The notes: generated by a model from the sequence alone, not told the origin. A DNA stretch of 64,000 bases from Tetragonia tetragonoides (GCA_038025085.1 CM076147.1:23041001-23105000); one strand, 5' to 3'. Counted from the first letter of the stretch, positions 32,171 to 44,104 are shown. A program made the numbers and translations.

Positions 32171-35100
32171 CTTTGTGATGAATCGCAAGGAAGCAGAAGC
32201 AAACCCGAACGTGATCGCTGGTACTGTTCTTGTTCATTCTTTTCCCGCTTTTGTTTTGTTTGATAGTGGTGCGATGCATTCTGTACTTTCTAAGTGCTTT
32301 GCATCTAAGATAGGATTAGAACCTAGTTCTGTGTATAGTGCAAATATGAGGCTGCCAGATGGATCGATCGCTAAGTGTAAAGGGTTGTATGAAAAGTGTC
32401 CGATTAGGATAGCTGGTTCCGATTTACCCGCGGATTTGATTCAGATGGATTTGAAGGACTTTGATGTGATATTGGGAATGGATTGGTTAGTCAGGTATAG
32501 GGCTAAGTTAGAGTGCTTTGAACAACGCATTTCTTTGCGAGGACCTAAAGGTAAGAGGGTCACTTACCGAGGAGTAGTGGTTAAGCCTAAGCTGAAGGTG
32601 ATGGCTACTATGAAGGTTAAAGAGTGCGTGACTAAGGGTGAAGTGATTTACCTGTGTCATGTGGCGAATACGAGTCGCGAGACGGAAGCTCCGCAGCCTA
32701 TTCCTGTAGTTTCCTGGTACGCTGACGTTTTTCCCGAAGAGATTCCCAGAATGCCTCCACAACGCATTATCGACTTTACGATCGAGCTTGCTCCAGGTTC
32801 TGCACCAATTTCAAAAGCACCGTATCGTATGGCACCTGCTGAGATGAAGGAACTGAAAAAACACAACTTGAGGATTTGTTACAAAAGGGATACATACATC
32901 CGAGTGTATCGCCTTGGGGTGCTCCTCTTTTGTTTGTACGGAAGAAGGATGGTAGTATGAGACTGTGCATCGACTACCGCGAGTTAAACAAGATTACGAT
33001 CAAGAATAGATACCCACTTCCCCGAATTGAAGATCTGTTTGACCAATTGCGTGGTGCGTCGATTTTATCAAAGATAGACCTGCGATCAGAATACCATCAG
33101 TTGAGGATCTCTGAGCCTGATATTGCGTAGACATCGTTTAGGACGAGGTATGGGCACTACGAGTTCACTGTGATGCCTTTTGGGTTGACAAATGCGCTTG
33201 CAAAGTTTATGGACTTGATGAACCGTACGTTCCAGCCTTACCTAGACCAGTTTGTTGTAGTCTTTATCGATGATATTCTGGTTTACTCGAAGAACGCTGA
33301 GGAGCATGAGCAACACCTACTCATTGTTTTGGAGATTCTGCGAAGACATCAACTTTACGCCAAGTTGTCTAAGTGTGAGTTTTGGTTAGACACGGTATCT
33401 TTCTTAGGACACGTGGTGTCTAAGGATGGAGTGGTCGTAGATCCAGAGAAGATTCGAGCTGTTACAGATTGGCCAAGACCAACGACCGTGACCGAAGTTT
33501 GAAGTTTTCTTGGACTTGCTGGATATTATAGACGATTTGTAGAAGGTTTCTCAAAGATTGCGCAGCCAATCACGAATTTGATGAAGAAAACGACAAAGTT
33601 TGTATGGTCCGACAAGTGTGAGACTGCTTTCCAAGAGTTGAAGAAACGTCTTACAAGTGCACCTATTTTGACATTGCCGACCGGAACGGAAGGATATGAG
33701 GTCTATAATGACGCGTCTAAGCATGGCTTAGGGTGTGTTTTGATGCAACACGAAAAGGTCGTGGCTTACGCCTCATGACAACTGAAGAAGCATGAGGATA
33801 ACTATCCTACGCACGATCTAGAACTTGCTGCTGTCGTATTTGCATTGAAGATTTTGCGACACTACCTGTATGGTTCCGCAGTCAAGATGTTCACTGATCA
33901 CAAGAGTCTCAAGTATATCTTTACGCAGAAAGAGTTGAACATGCGCCAAAGGAGATGGCTAGAACTTCTGACGGAGTACGACATTGATATCCAGTACCAT
34001 GAGGGTAAAGCGAACGTAGTCGCTGATGCTTTGAGTAGGAAGACTCGACATTCGTTAAACACTGCTTTAGTACTTCCTAAAGAGATCATACGTGACTTGC
34101 AAAGTCTCGAGGTGGAAATTGTGTTTCAAGGTGACGTTCAATGTACCTTAGCACATATGACTGTTCGACCAACACTCCTTGAAGAGATCAAAGATAAACA
34201 AAGTGGTGATGAGGATCTTTACATCCTGGTGGAGATAAGCTTTACAAAGATCTTCGCCAAGTGTTCTGGTGGAAAGGCATGAAACAAGATGTCGCTGAGT
34301 TCGTAGCGAAGTGTTTGACATGTCAGAAAGTCAAGATCGAGCACAAGAGACCGGGTGGAATGGTACAATCACTGGAAGTTCCAACTTAGAAATGGAATTC
34401 GATTTCTATGGATTTTGTCATGGGTTTACCTTTGACACAAAAGAAGAACAACGACATTTGGGTGGTTGTAGATCGTTTGACGAAGGTCGCACGATTCATC
34501 CCTATGCACGACACGTGGGAAATGGAGAAACTGGCTGACGCGTACGTCAAGGAGGTCATGAGACTTCATGGTGTACCTGAAGATATTGTTTCTGATAGAG
34601 ACTCGAGATTTCTCTCTAATTTTTGGCAGAAATTACAAGAAGCTTTCGGAAGCAAATTGAAGTTTAGTACCGCTTTTTATCCTGCAACAGATGGCCAGGC
34701 GGAAAGGACAATCCAGACTCTAGAGGATATGCTTCGAGCGTGTGCCCTCGAATACCAAGGTTCGTGGGATAAACACATTCCGTTGATCGAATTTTCTTAC
34801 AACAATAGCTATCATTCAAGCATTGATCGAGCGCCATATGAAGCCTTGTATGGTAGGAAGTGTAGATCGCCTGTATGTTGGAACGACATTAGCGAGACTG
34901 CAGTTTTGGGTCCTGATATGGTCCAGCAGACTGTCGACATTGTGAAGGTGATTCAGACGAAGATGCGAAGTGCACAAGATCGCCAGAAATCATATGCAGA
35001 TAGAGGTCGTAAACCTGAAGAATTTGAGGTGGGAAGCAAGGTACTTTTGCGAGTATCTCCTACCAAGGGTGTTATGCGTTTTGGTCGTAAAGGGAAGTTA

Positions 35101-35490
35101 AGTCCTCGTTACATTGGACCTTACGAGATCCTAGAGAGAATTGGTGAAGTTGCTTATCGTTTAGCATTACCTGTGGAACTTGAGAAAGTCCACAATGTCT
35201 TTCACGTCTCTCAACTGAAGCGATACGTACATGATCCAACTCATGTCGTTCAACCTGAAACGATCGAACTTGACGAGAGTTTGACATATGAAGAACGTCC
35301 GATTGAGATCACCGACCGCAAAGAGCGCTCGACTCGCACAAAGACTATTCCGATTGTGAAAGTTATTTGGTCCCATCATGGTCAAGAAGAGGCAACATGG
35401 GAAGCTGAATCCATGATGCGCGAGAAGTACCCAGAACTCTTTCTCGAAGGTACTAATTCCATTCGAGTTTCGGGACGAAACCCTTTTTAA
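32171..35490 (+). pseudogene. Chromovirus pol: protease, RT, RNase H, integrase, chromodomain
   Basis: The protease active site is FDSGAMHSVLS. RT begins after a two-base insertion near 32857 and shows [17 protein letters not shown] and the catalytic [10 protein letters not shown]. RNase H has YNDASKHGLGCVLMQ. Integrase has WVVVDRLTKVARFIP, VSDRDSRFLS and DGQAERTIQTL. The last 60 residues (RPIEITDRKERSTR to EATWEAESMMREKYPELF) are chromodomain-like. Breaks are TAG at 33128, TGA at 33500 and 33776, a shift near 34215 and TAG at 34387. The two TGA codons sit where relatives have Arg, and the last TAG where relatives have Trp. Confidence 0.93.
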
Positions 35491-35731
35491 GGAGGGTAGA
35501 ATGTCACACCTAGTAATCTCGTGTTTTGTTTACCGCTTTGCACGAGTTGCATGTTCTAGCATTGCATGTTGCACTGTAATCGACCTAGATCACAACCGTA
35601 GTACACGCATTGCATTGTCGTTGTCCTAAAATCGATTTATACCTTCGTATGGGTAAACTCGTTTCGTCGTTGAGAAGTGATTACTTCATGTTTCAAGTTT
35701 CGAGACGAAACTTGTTTTAAGGAGGGTAGAA
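35461..35731 (+). repeat. Duplicated polypurine-tract region
   Basis: The words CGGGACGAAA, TTTTTAAGGAGGGTAGAATGT at 35473-35504 recur with few changes at 35703-35734 (CGAGACGAAA, TTTTAAGGAGGGTAGAATGT). The first copy is followed by CACACCTAGTAATC, which looks like the start of another LTR; the second by the true LTR start TGTGATCCCCC. Confidence 0.85.
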
Positions 35732-38352
35732 TGTGATCCCCCAATATTTTCTATAATTATAATATCGATTTATAATTCATTTATAAATAGTTTCGGAGAT
35801 TTAAATCGTATACTTATTTAACGATTCGATTTACTCAAATTAAGCCATAATAATATTAATTATTATTACGGGAATTTCGGGATTTATAATTATCAAATTG
35901 AGGGGTTTAGTTAAAATGGTTTTGAATATTCATATTGTTTTAATTGGTTTTAATTAGCATTTAATTAGTTTTAATTATTTTTAATTAGCAATTAAATCAG
36001 AAAATAGTCCTATTTCTAGTAGGGTTTGACTTTCTTTGACCAAACACCTATATAAGCTAAGAGATGGGTCAGTTGATCAGTTGCAAAAACTGAGCCAAAA
36101 ACCTCACACTCTCTCTCTCCTCTCTCACGGCTCTCCCTCTCTCTTCTCTCTCTCACTCCACCGCACACTCACTCTCTCTCCCTCTACCTGCTGTCGCCGG
36201 CCACCAGGCCAGCACCGGCCTCCTCTTCCCGCCGGTAGACCCCCTTCCTTCTCTCTCTTTCTCTCTCTCTCTTTCTCTCTCTTTCGTGATCTGTTTTCCC
36301 CCTCCCCTGTTTTTGTCGAGTCGCGGCTGTCGCGCCGCCGCCGCGCCACTAGGCCGCGCTTGGGTGGTCGCTGGCGAGTGGCCGATGCGATTGGGCCCTG
36401 CCCGTCGCTCCTCCCTCTCTCAGTCGCTCTCTCTCTCTCGCAATTCCCCTCTCTCACTCTCGCGATCTCTCGCGCTCTCTCTCTCTCCTCCGTCGCCGGT
36501 GCTCCGGCGAGCCACCGCCGACCATAGTGGTCGGTGGGGTGTGGTCTTGGTAATGGGCTAGGTCGTGGGTCCCCATGCTTGGTGTATCACGGCCTAGACT
36601 CGAAAAACCGATTAGGGTTTCGTTTAATATTTTTGTTTTAATTAATTTCGTATTTTCAGTATTTTTCAATAATTGTTTTTATTTTTCTGTACTCGTTCGG
36701 AGTGTGAATCTGGATTTTCAAAAGTCTAGATTGGTTGGAATAAATCAAGAAATTTAATAAAAATACTATTTTACAGTTTCAGTACTTTTTGGATTTTCGT
36801 ATTTACTGATTATGTCTCGGTAATTTGTTTTTAATTAGGACCAAACGGACAAGCGTGATCGGGTTGTGATTAGCCAAGTTACCTACTGCTTAGTGAGCAT
36901 TTATTAGGTAAGCGATTGTGCCTGCCTTTTTCCAAAGCCCCATCAAACTATTTTGATTTGTTATGTGCTAATTGATTATTATTGTGAATTTAATATGCAA
37001 AGAATAATTAAATTATATCGTCGTTAACTATGAAAATTTAAAATATATTCTTCGCTGTAAATATGATTTATATTGGGTATGATAAGTTTATAAAGTTTCA
37101 TTAATTAATTAGTTCATATGCTAATTAATGTTTAATTATGGCGATGATGAATTTCTAATATTATTATGATATAATAATATGTGCTATTTGGAATGGGATA
37201 TTATTCAGTGCTAATGAGTACCTACTATTATATTTGTTGGATGTTAATTGTGAAAGTGTAATTTTTGGATATCATGATTTATTGCCGAAGTGCTGCCGAA
37301 ATTTCGTTAGACATATATGAAGCATGACTATTGTTAATATGCCCCTATGTCGTTATCGTCATTATTATTATTCATTATCATGAGCATGAAATGAAGTAGT
37401 ATGTCCTGGTCTCGTTGTACCACTAGATCAATCAATGCAAGTATGTGAATTGAATTAAATGAGAATAAGACTCTTAATGGATCCCTAGGAGTAGTCGAGC
37501 TATCGAGACTTATCTATTTGATATAGTCTAGGGATGCGTGATTCCCAAGTTACTTTTATGGACACCTCGCAGTGTGTTCGGGACGGATCATTCCCCATTG
37601 TTTATTTCTCTACATATCGATTATTATGTTAGAGGTAGTGTGAGTATACACTAGCGTAAGTCCATGGCATGTCTATATCTATCTATGAACAGTATGGGTA
37701 ATCGCTGTTCTATTCGCTCTCTTATCTCTCTAATCAAGATGGTTTATCTATTTGTGTTCGAATGATCACTAAAGCAAGAATTGCATGTAATTGAATTTCG
37801 AGTATGTGTGTGCTTGATTGTATGACTACTTGTGCATGCAAATGAATTTCAATGATTCTTCTAAAACCCAGGTAAGGTTTGCGAAAGTGTTTTTACTGGG
37901 TATGGACGATGTTTATTCAGTTTATCTGATTTTTGTTTTCTTTTGTTTCTTGTCTTTTTCTTCTGTACCTTGTTTCCGTCACGGAAACCAAAGTGCAGGT
38001 ATAGCTGAGTGAGGACGGTTTGCTAGAAGGTTGAATGTGGGCTGTTTGTTTAGAACTATGGATTTATTGATTACCTTGGATTATTTGGGATTTTGGTTTG
38101 TGCCCTTGAAGGCAAAGTTGTAATAAAACTATAATGGACTTAAGACCGCTGGATAGACAACTCTGATATTTATGTTTAATTCGTTTAGATGCTTCCTTTG
38201 ATACCTAGTTTTCCTTTCTGCTTAGCATTTACTCCATAGCGATAAATGTTGCAGTAGCATTCCCCTGGGTCCGTGACGGTTCAGTGGTGTCGAGTCGTGG
38301 ACAGCGACGTCGATAGTTCCCTGGAAATCATTGCGAATTCGGGGGTGTTACA
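35732..38352 (+). repeat. Chromovirus 3' LTR
   Basis: It starts TGTGATCCCCC and ends GGGGGTGTTACA, with the TATA box near 36049. It parallels the 5' LTR along its whole length. Differences include a loss in the TATTCATATTG region near 35925, an added GGCCGCGCTTGGG piece near 36350, and an insertion near 37624 (ATTATGTTAGAGGTAGTGTG). Confidence 0.95.
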
Positions 38353-38357
38353 TTACC

Positions 38358-38618
38358 ATACTTCTCAATGGCCCCAGCATCATCCACCTTACCCTTATCC
38401 TTCTTTTTCCCCGGAGAGGCATCAACGACCACTGACGGAGTTACAGGAGTGGAAGCTTCAGCAGCAACAGTTTCAATTGGAGCATCAGAAAATAGAACAT
38501 AATCAACCTCCAATTGTTCAAGAAAAATCAGAACCTTTTGTGACCATCTCTTGTAATTAGTACCGTCAAGAGCTTCGAGTTTGGAGAGATCAGGGATGAA
38601 TTTGGAAAGAGAGGCCAT
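38358..38618 (-). pseudogene. Copia gag N-terminal part
   Basis: It begins MASLSKFIPDLSKLEALDGT and continues NYKRWSQKVLIFLEQLEV, the copia gag start. It ends at GAIEKYGN where the chromovirus is inserted; the other half resumes at 26596. The ATG is only about 40 bases inside the LTR. Confidence 0.88.
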
Positions 38619-38657
38619 TTGTGGTGGTAGTACAGTAGATTAAAATCGCTTCTAAAT

Positions 38658-39354
38658 TGTTAGAAATAGGACTACTATAAAGTCAAATCAACCGAAAGGA
38701 AAAACAAGAACGAATATGGGCCGAATGATTTTCTGTGGAAAAATAAATTTGTTGTGTCGTGGTAAGAAGGCGAAGCGATTTAGCCCGGACTAGTGCAGTC
38801 AGAACAAGGCGTCGCCCCCCAAGGTTAGCACAACGCTCCCCAATTCCGTGCACTCGGGAACTCTCTATAATACTGCTCAGAAGTTTTTAGATGAGAAAAA
38901 AAAATTGGGATGCATAAAACTGATGCAAACCAACCAATTAAATAATAGAGGAGAAGATTTCGTAACTGATGTAATCAAGCCAAAGCATTAAAAGAAAGGA
39001 GGAAATCAAGGGATTTGCATTAAAAAGAAATCGTAACGTTTTTGTTTGAACAACTGAAGAGTTGGATTCGTAACTGAAGAATCTCATATAACTGGATTCT
39101 CAGTTACGACACGGCCCAAAAAGAAGGCCCCACCACACCGTGTCACGAACACGAACCGACCGACCGGACGGCGGCGGCGCGCGCGCGTGGGAGGGTCTCC
39201 TCTCCAACTCAACTAAACCATACTAAAACATTGGAGTATATAAACCAATGAACCTTTTGTAAAACTACCAATGTGGGACAAAATACTTTACTCACATAGA
39301 GGTGAGAGAGTTAAAAACCCACTTGCAAAATACCTTGGCCTAGCATTTCCAACA
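38658..39354 (-). repeat. Copia 5' LTR
   Basis: 697 bp, TG...CA. On the minus strand the internal region next to it reads ATTTAGAAGCGATTTTAATC, which is not the usual initiator-Met primer site; I could not assign the tRNA. Confidence 0.88.
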
Positions 39355-39574
39355 AGGGGTAGGAGATAGAGGGGAACAGTGAGGTTGATTGGACCCTCCA
39401 ATGTAATCATAGTTGCTCAACTTCAACCCATGTAATGATGATTACTTTGAATGTTGTAATCAATCTCAATTTTCCCATCTCCCTACTCCCCCTCTTTTCT
39501 TTCCATCTCATATTTACTCTATAAAATGATTGCATTGCATTGCATTTCATTGCTAGAAAGTAAACAAATCCTAA

Positions 39575-40149
39575 GTGTTAGCTCGATCCTAATTCATTAT
39601 GTTGATCCACATCTTACTGATCCTAAAAATAATATTCAAAGGGCGGGGTGAGGTGGCGGAAAGGGATAGAATAAAGGAAAACAAAAAATAAAATAAAAAG
39701 GGGAGGGGGAAAACCGTGGAAAAAGAGGGGGAAAGAAATGGAATTTTTTTATTGTTTTTGGTAGGGCCCATCATTCATTTTTTGTTTTTTTAATTTTTCT
39801 TTTCTTTTCTTTCTTTTCTTCATTTCCTTTGTTTGGGCCTTGAGCTTGACTCTGACAAAAAAAACTTTGGTTCACGATTTTACCAAAAGTACTCTTTAAC
39901 CCATAATAATAATGGTAATTATGATAATAGCGATGGTAATAATATTAATCGTAATAATAATCTTAAAATTGCAAGTCAAATTTGGCATTTACAGATATCC
40001 ACGGCTAGTTTCAAAATCCTAAATCCGCCATTAGCCCTAGGGCCTTGATAATTTCAGAGACGACCCTACACACATGGAGAGACTTTTATACAATGTAAAA
40101 ATTTAAAAACACTAAAATACATAGCACCAAAAAAAACACTAAAATACAG
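39575..40149 (+). repeat. X repeat, copy 1
   Basis: It runs from GATCCTAATTCATTATG through a purine-rich stretch, GTTTGGGCCTTGAGCTTGAC and an (AAT)-rich run to ACCCTACACACATGGAGAGAC. The same series occurs at 42041-42375 plus 43871-44104, and at 46040-46450. No protein is encoded. Confidence 0.75.
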
Positions 40150-40967
40150 TAAGAAATTAAAGTTTTGTAATGAAAGGGAGAATTGAGGGGGGAAAGAAGA
40201 GAAAGTTGACTAGATGAGTTGGCACAAAAATGAGAGCGGAATAGAGTGCCATGTGGCGGCAAGGGGGAAGAAGAGAGAAGAGAATAAGAAGAAAGGAAAA
40301 GAAAAGAAAAAATGATATTTTAACTATTGTGGCATGAAAAAAACAATTGAATCCGAATATTCTAATTCTCCAAATTTGTAACTAATTTTTGGTTCTTATT
40401 TGCAGGTGGTATAAATGGAATCATATTTGATCTTAAAAATCTTCAAACGTTTATCTAACTAACTAAGCCTCCAAATACCCAACAACAGTGTAGTGACCAT
40501 AACCTATTTAATATGTTGTGTAACCAACCATTTCCACCCGATATTGACAACTTGAAAAACGTTGGAATCTATAGAACTTCATTTAGTTTTTAGTTTAACT
40601 TAAATAAATTCATAATAGTAAAGTGTATCTAATTCTTTTCATTTTGTTTTCTTTCTTGTTTTAGCAATTGTTATTCTTATATGATTTGGGACGCTCCAAT
40701 ATTTTGGTGATATAATGAGAGATAAAACTTCATAAATAATTATGAAGATATAAACAAATAAAAACGTAAGTTGTTTATGACATAGTGGAATTTAACAGAG
40801 GTTCTATGTCTATGATGAATTGGTCTCAAAGGTTGCCTTGTAACCAAGCTAATACACATCCATTGGTGAAAGTTTACCTTTTTTTACTATTGAACCATCT
40901 TTGTGTTTGTTTATAAGACAGAAGAGAGTGCAATGCCATAAATTCGAGATACATATGCACATACAAA
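40150..40967 (+). repeat. R repeat, copy 2
   Basis: Collinear with copy 1 (20665-21431) and copy 3. It follows X copy 1 directly, so X and R form one repeating unit. Confidence 0.75.
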
Positions 40968-42034
40968 TAGAGTCGTCAAAAGCTGATACGACACAACAAC
41001 ATGAGACGAACCGGACATGAACGAGGCAGGTTACTATTGAGAGTTTCGACACGTTTAATTAAATGGGTCGACACGAGTAACATGTTTAGTTAATTGAGTT
41101 AGGTTGAGATTGAGATTTTCGACATAGAGCGGATAACACATTTAACTTGAAAAAAGCCAAAAACAAAAGTAGGAAAAAAAATTAAGGAGAAAAAAAAAAC
41201 AAAAATAAAAATAAAAATTTGCAAGTTGAAAACAATGAAACTAACGTAAATGGCAGGCAGGATATTTTCCCCCAAAACATCAAAATTTTCGATAAAAGTA
41301 AACCAAACGAAAAGTAAAAAAAAAAAGAAATGAAAAAAGAAATGAAAAACTAATAACTAAAAACTAAGACCTAACTTTAACTCTTTCTCTCACCTCATTT
41401 CTCCGCCTTCCTCATGCCTCAGTCATTTCTCTTTCTCACTCATCTTCTTGGCTCTAGAGTCTTGCTACGCTTCTCTCTCTCTCTCTCTCTCAAACCCTAA
41501 CCAAAGCTTTAGTTTACTCTACCTCCTCGTTTTCTCCTCGGTAATTAAGCTCACAATTCTCTTTGGAGCTGCTATTTGGCGGAGCTGCTGCTTGTTTATG
41601 GAGTTGGTGGTTGATTAGAGTTGTTGGTTGATTAGCGTTGTTGGAATTATGCGTTATTGTTGTTGATCTTTGGACATTATGTTAGACTATTATCGTTCAA
41701 TTTGGGTTTGTAAGCTTAAGACTTTTTATGTGTAAGTTTAATAATTTAGACAATTTGATTGGTTGAATGCTTCAATTATTTTGATAGTAGGAATGTTTAA
41801 AAATTTGAAGTGATTACTTTCAATTTTAGTCTGCTACAAATTCTGAGGGCCAAATAGCAAAACAAAAAATTAAACGGGTTGATGGGTCATAATCAGATTG
41901 ACCAGTTTGTGATCATGTGGTGTTCAGGTCGAGATTTTTGACCTGTTTATTAAACGGGTCGTTTCAGGTCGAGTAGTTCTCAACCTGTTTAATGTAGACA
42001 CGAACACGACACGACTTGACCTATTTGATAGCTG
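40968..42034. mobile_element. Probable hAT-like element carrying a gene-leader fragment
   Basis: The insert separates R copy 2 from X copy 2, which are adjacent in copy 3. Its ends are TAGAGTCGTCAAA and the complement TCAGCTATCAAA, with ACACGAC-type subterminal words at both sides (GATACGACACAAC and GAACACGACACGAC), as in hAT elements. I could not confirm an 8-bp target duplication. The middle (41380-41545) looks like a gene leader: CT-rich, CAAACCCTAACC, then a GTAATT donor. Confidence 0.5.
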
Positions 42035-42375
42035 AGTGTTACCTTGATCCTAAGTGATTATGTCGATTCATATCTTACTGATCCTAAGAAAAATCGATAT
42101 TCAAAGGAGGGGGGTGAGTCGGAGGCAAGGGAAATGAGAAAGAGAAAGAAAAATTATATAGAAAGAGGAGGGGGAAAACCACGGGAAAAATGAGAGAAAG
42201 AAAGGGAATTTTTTTTGAGCTAATCTGGTGGGGTCCATCGCTTATTTTTATTGTTTTTTAATTTTTTTTCTTGCTTTCCTTTGGTTGGGCATTGGGCTTG
42301 AGTTTAGCAAAACTTATGGTCAACATATTGGATCCAAAGTACTCTTTAGTCTTTAGCCGATAATAATAATTATTC
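42035..42375 (+). repeat. X repeat, copy 2 (left part)
   Basis: CTTGATCCTAAGTGATTATG to AAAGTACTCTTTAGTC parallels X copy 1; it is cut near 42371-42375 by the next insert and resumes at 43871. Confidence 0.7.
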
Positions 42376-43870
42376 ACCCAACCTTCAAAGAGATTGAAAA
42401 TTAATTGTCATTTTCTAATTGTTGGAGCTTTTTGCTTCGAATACCTAGCGTACGAAACATCACAAAGGCATATGGATTTTTCTATGCTACTTCTGTCGGC
42501 CCCATTTTGATAGGTTTTTTTATGATGTTGTTCATACTACCGAACGCACTACACTTTTTGTCTATAAATGATTGGAACCTTACATATATTTTTTTTTTAG
42601 TGGGTGGGCTCGATTTCCTTGCTAATAGCGGTAATTACTAGTAATTTAAACCACTTTCCATCAATCTAATACATCTGATCCACTTGAAATTTGTTTATTT
42701 TTTTTGGAAAAAGAGTTTGTTAAATTTTCTTACGACAATGAATATTATAGCTCTCTCATTACTGTTTTAATTTTGTTTTCATTTATGATAGTTTTATTTT
42801 AAGGTTTTCTAATAGTACAATATAGATTTGTTTTGAATATTGCTTTTGTGAGGAACCAATTCACCCCGTTTTCGACTAGAATATGTTTTTCTTTGTCGAT
42901 GTTACTCGGTTTAATATCAAATGCTTTCAAAAAACACTTTCTCCTAACATTTGCCACATCATCATTTTTAGTTGTGTGGGTTTTTTCCACCAAACAATTG
43001 TTACAATCTAAATCTGACTTTGGTTTATTTGTCACTACAGTTTCGCATTTATTCACTATTTTAGTAGGAATGATAGAATGTCAACCACATATCTTCCATG
43101 GGGTAGGTCTTGTTCTGTTTTTTCTAGTTTGTAAAGGTTTTGTTTATTACCAAGCTAGACTAACCTACAATCCTTTAGCTGATGACCTCCATATTAGAGT
43201 AAACCTCACAAATCCTTCTCCTCTATATCGAATGAGGTTGGTAGAAGACAATGAAAGACTCCCAACAAACCCAAACCAAATGTTTTACCTTGATTTCGTA
43301 GGACAAACTCCAAATCCCATAACTCTAAGTTTTCTCAAAACTTGCTAAGTTTGTTCCTTACACATCAATTGATCGTCGTCTGAGGGAAGAGCTTAGGGCA
43401 AGTACCAGAGGGAGCTACGTGGAGCGCCTTTACACATTCGAGCCCATTCCGAACGCGTCTGGGCGGATTATTGAGAATGTCGGCAACTTGAACTTGAGAA
43501 AGAGAAGAAATGTGTGAGAATGGAATGTTTGGAGTCCTCTGATTAGTAGTAGTATTATGTAGTTGATTACAGTTTGTTGCGTGAGCAAGTAGTAGTTTGT
43601 TACAAGTCATGGCTGTGTTTAGGCTATTGGAGTCCCCTCGTTGCAGAATTTCTTTGTAGTTTTTAATGACTCTTCCAACTGTCATTGTGGTGTTTTGAAT
43701 CTATGTTTTGAACTGCCCGGATGTTTCTTTGAAATCTTGCTATTGTCATTTGTATGTGTCTTGGCCTTGTTCAAGCACCTGCTGGTGTAATCTTGAGAAT
43801 GCTATTAGTCCGATAGCATAATTATTAATGAAGATCGAATACACAAATTATTTTTTTTAAAAAAAAAACA
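42376..43870 (+). mobile_element. Poly(A)-ended insert with membrane-protein-like ORFs
   Basis: The insert splits X copy 2 and ends in an A-rich tail at 43858-43868, with AATGAA about 35 bases before it. It has three plus-strand frames. The first, 42405-42641, is hydrophobic (ILIGFFMMLFILPNALHFL). The second, 42833-43348, starts MNIAFVRNQFTPFSTRICFS, has about three membrane segments, then a soluble tail. The third runs on from 43347 in a shifted frame (FVPYTSIDRRLREELRAST) to a stop at 43517. I do not recognise the family. The tail suggests a retroposed gene copy, though a DNA element with captured gene pieces is possible. Confidence 0.45.
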
Positions 43871-44104
43871 GTAACACTAATAGTAATAATAATAATAATA
43901 GCGATAGTAATACTATTATTAGTAATAATAACCCTAAAAATTGTAAGTCAAAATTTGGCGTTTACACATACCCAATTTCAAATTCCTGAATCCATTAGTG
44001 GCCTTAGGGCCTTGATAATTTTAGGGATGACCATGCACACATGGAGAGACTTTTATTGAAGGTAAACATCTAAAAAGACTAAATTACATATCACCAAAAA
44101 ACAC
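43871..44104 (+). repeat. X repeat, copy 2 (right part)
   Basis: An (AAT)-rich run, TTGTAAGTCAAAATTTGGCG and ACACATGGAGAGACTTTTAT repeat the right part of X copy 1. Confidence 0.7.

Larger units (their letters stand above)
26602..38352 (+). mobile_element. Full-length Ty3/gypsy chromovirus with extra 5' ORF
   Basis: LTRs at 26602-29152 (2551 bp) and 35732-38352 (2621 bp), primer-binding site, extra ORF, gag, pol with chromodomain and polypurine tract are in order. The target duplication TTACC is present at 26597-26601 and 38353-38357. Long LTRs and a C-terminal chromodomain-like region fit the Tekay/Del clade. It interrupts the copia gag between 26601 and 38353. The LTRs differ by substitutions and indels, so some time has passed since insertion. 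Confidence 0.95.
21519..39354 (-). mobile_element. Ty1/copia retrotransposon, minus strand, split by a gypsy element
   Basis: LTRs at 21519-22261 and 38658-39354 begin TGTTAGAAATAGG on the plus strand and end in TTTCCATCA and TTTCCAACA. The target duplication AGGGG is present at 21514-21518 and 39355-39359. Gag, protease region, integrase, RT and RNase H read leftward, the order integrase before RT being diagnostic of copia. A gypsy element (26602-38352) sits inside gag. The LTRs differ by several indels, so the insertion is not very recent. Confidence 0.92.
21432..39574. mobile_element. PIF/Harbinger-like MITE split by a copia insertion
   Basis: The left half 21435-21518 and right half 39360-39571 end in inverted repeats: GTTTACTTCCTAGCAATGAA on the left and the complement of TTCATTGCTAGAAAGTAAAC on the right, continuing through ATTTTATAGAGTA. 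TAA flanks both ends (21432-21434 and 39572-39574). The uninterrupted R-X junction at 46030 shows the empty site. Without the insertion it would be about 0.3 kb. Confidence 0.7.

Noticed and set aside
31440..32279. Long minus-strand frame of 279 codons opposite chromovirus gag
   Set aside because: It is the shadow of the Asn-rich gag frame; the Val/Ile/Thr-rich product is what reversed AAC codons give.
39833..40048. Asn-rich ORF in X repeat copy 1
   Set aside because: It is made of (AAT)n repeats and is not preserved in the other X copies.
43365..43685. Minus-strand 106-codon frame behind the poly(A)-ended insert ORFs
   Set aside because: It overlaps a plus-strand frame that continues the upstream protein and has no domain of its own.
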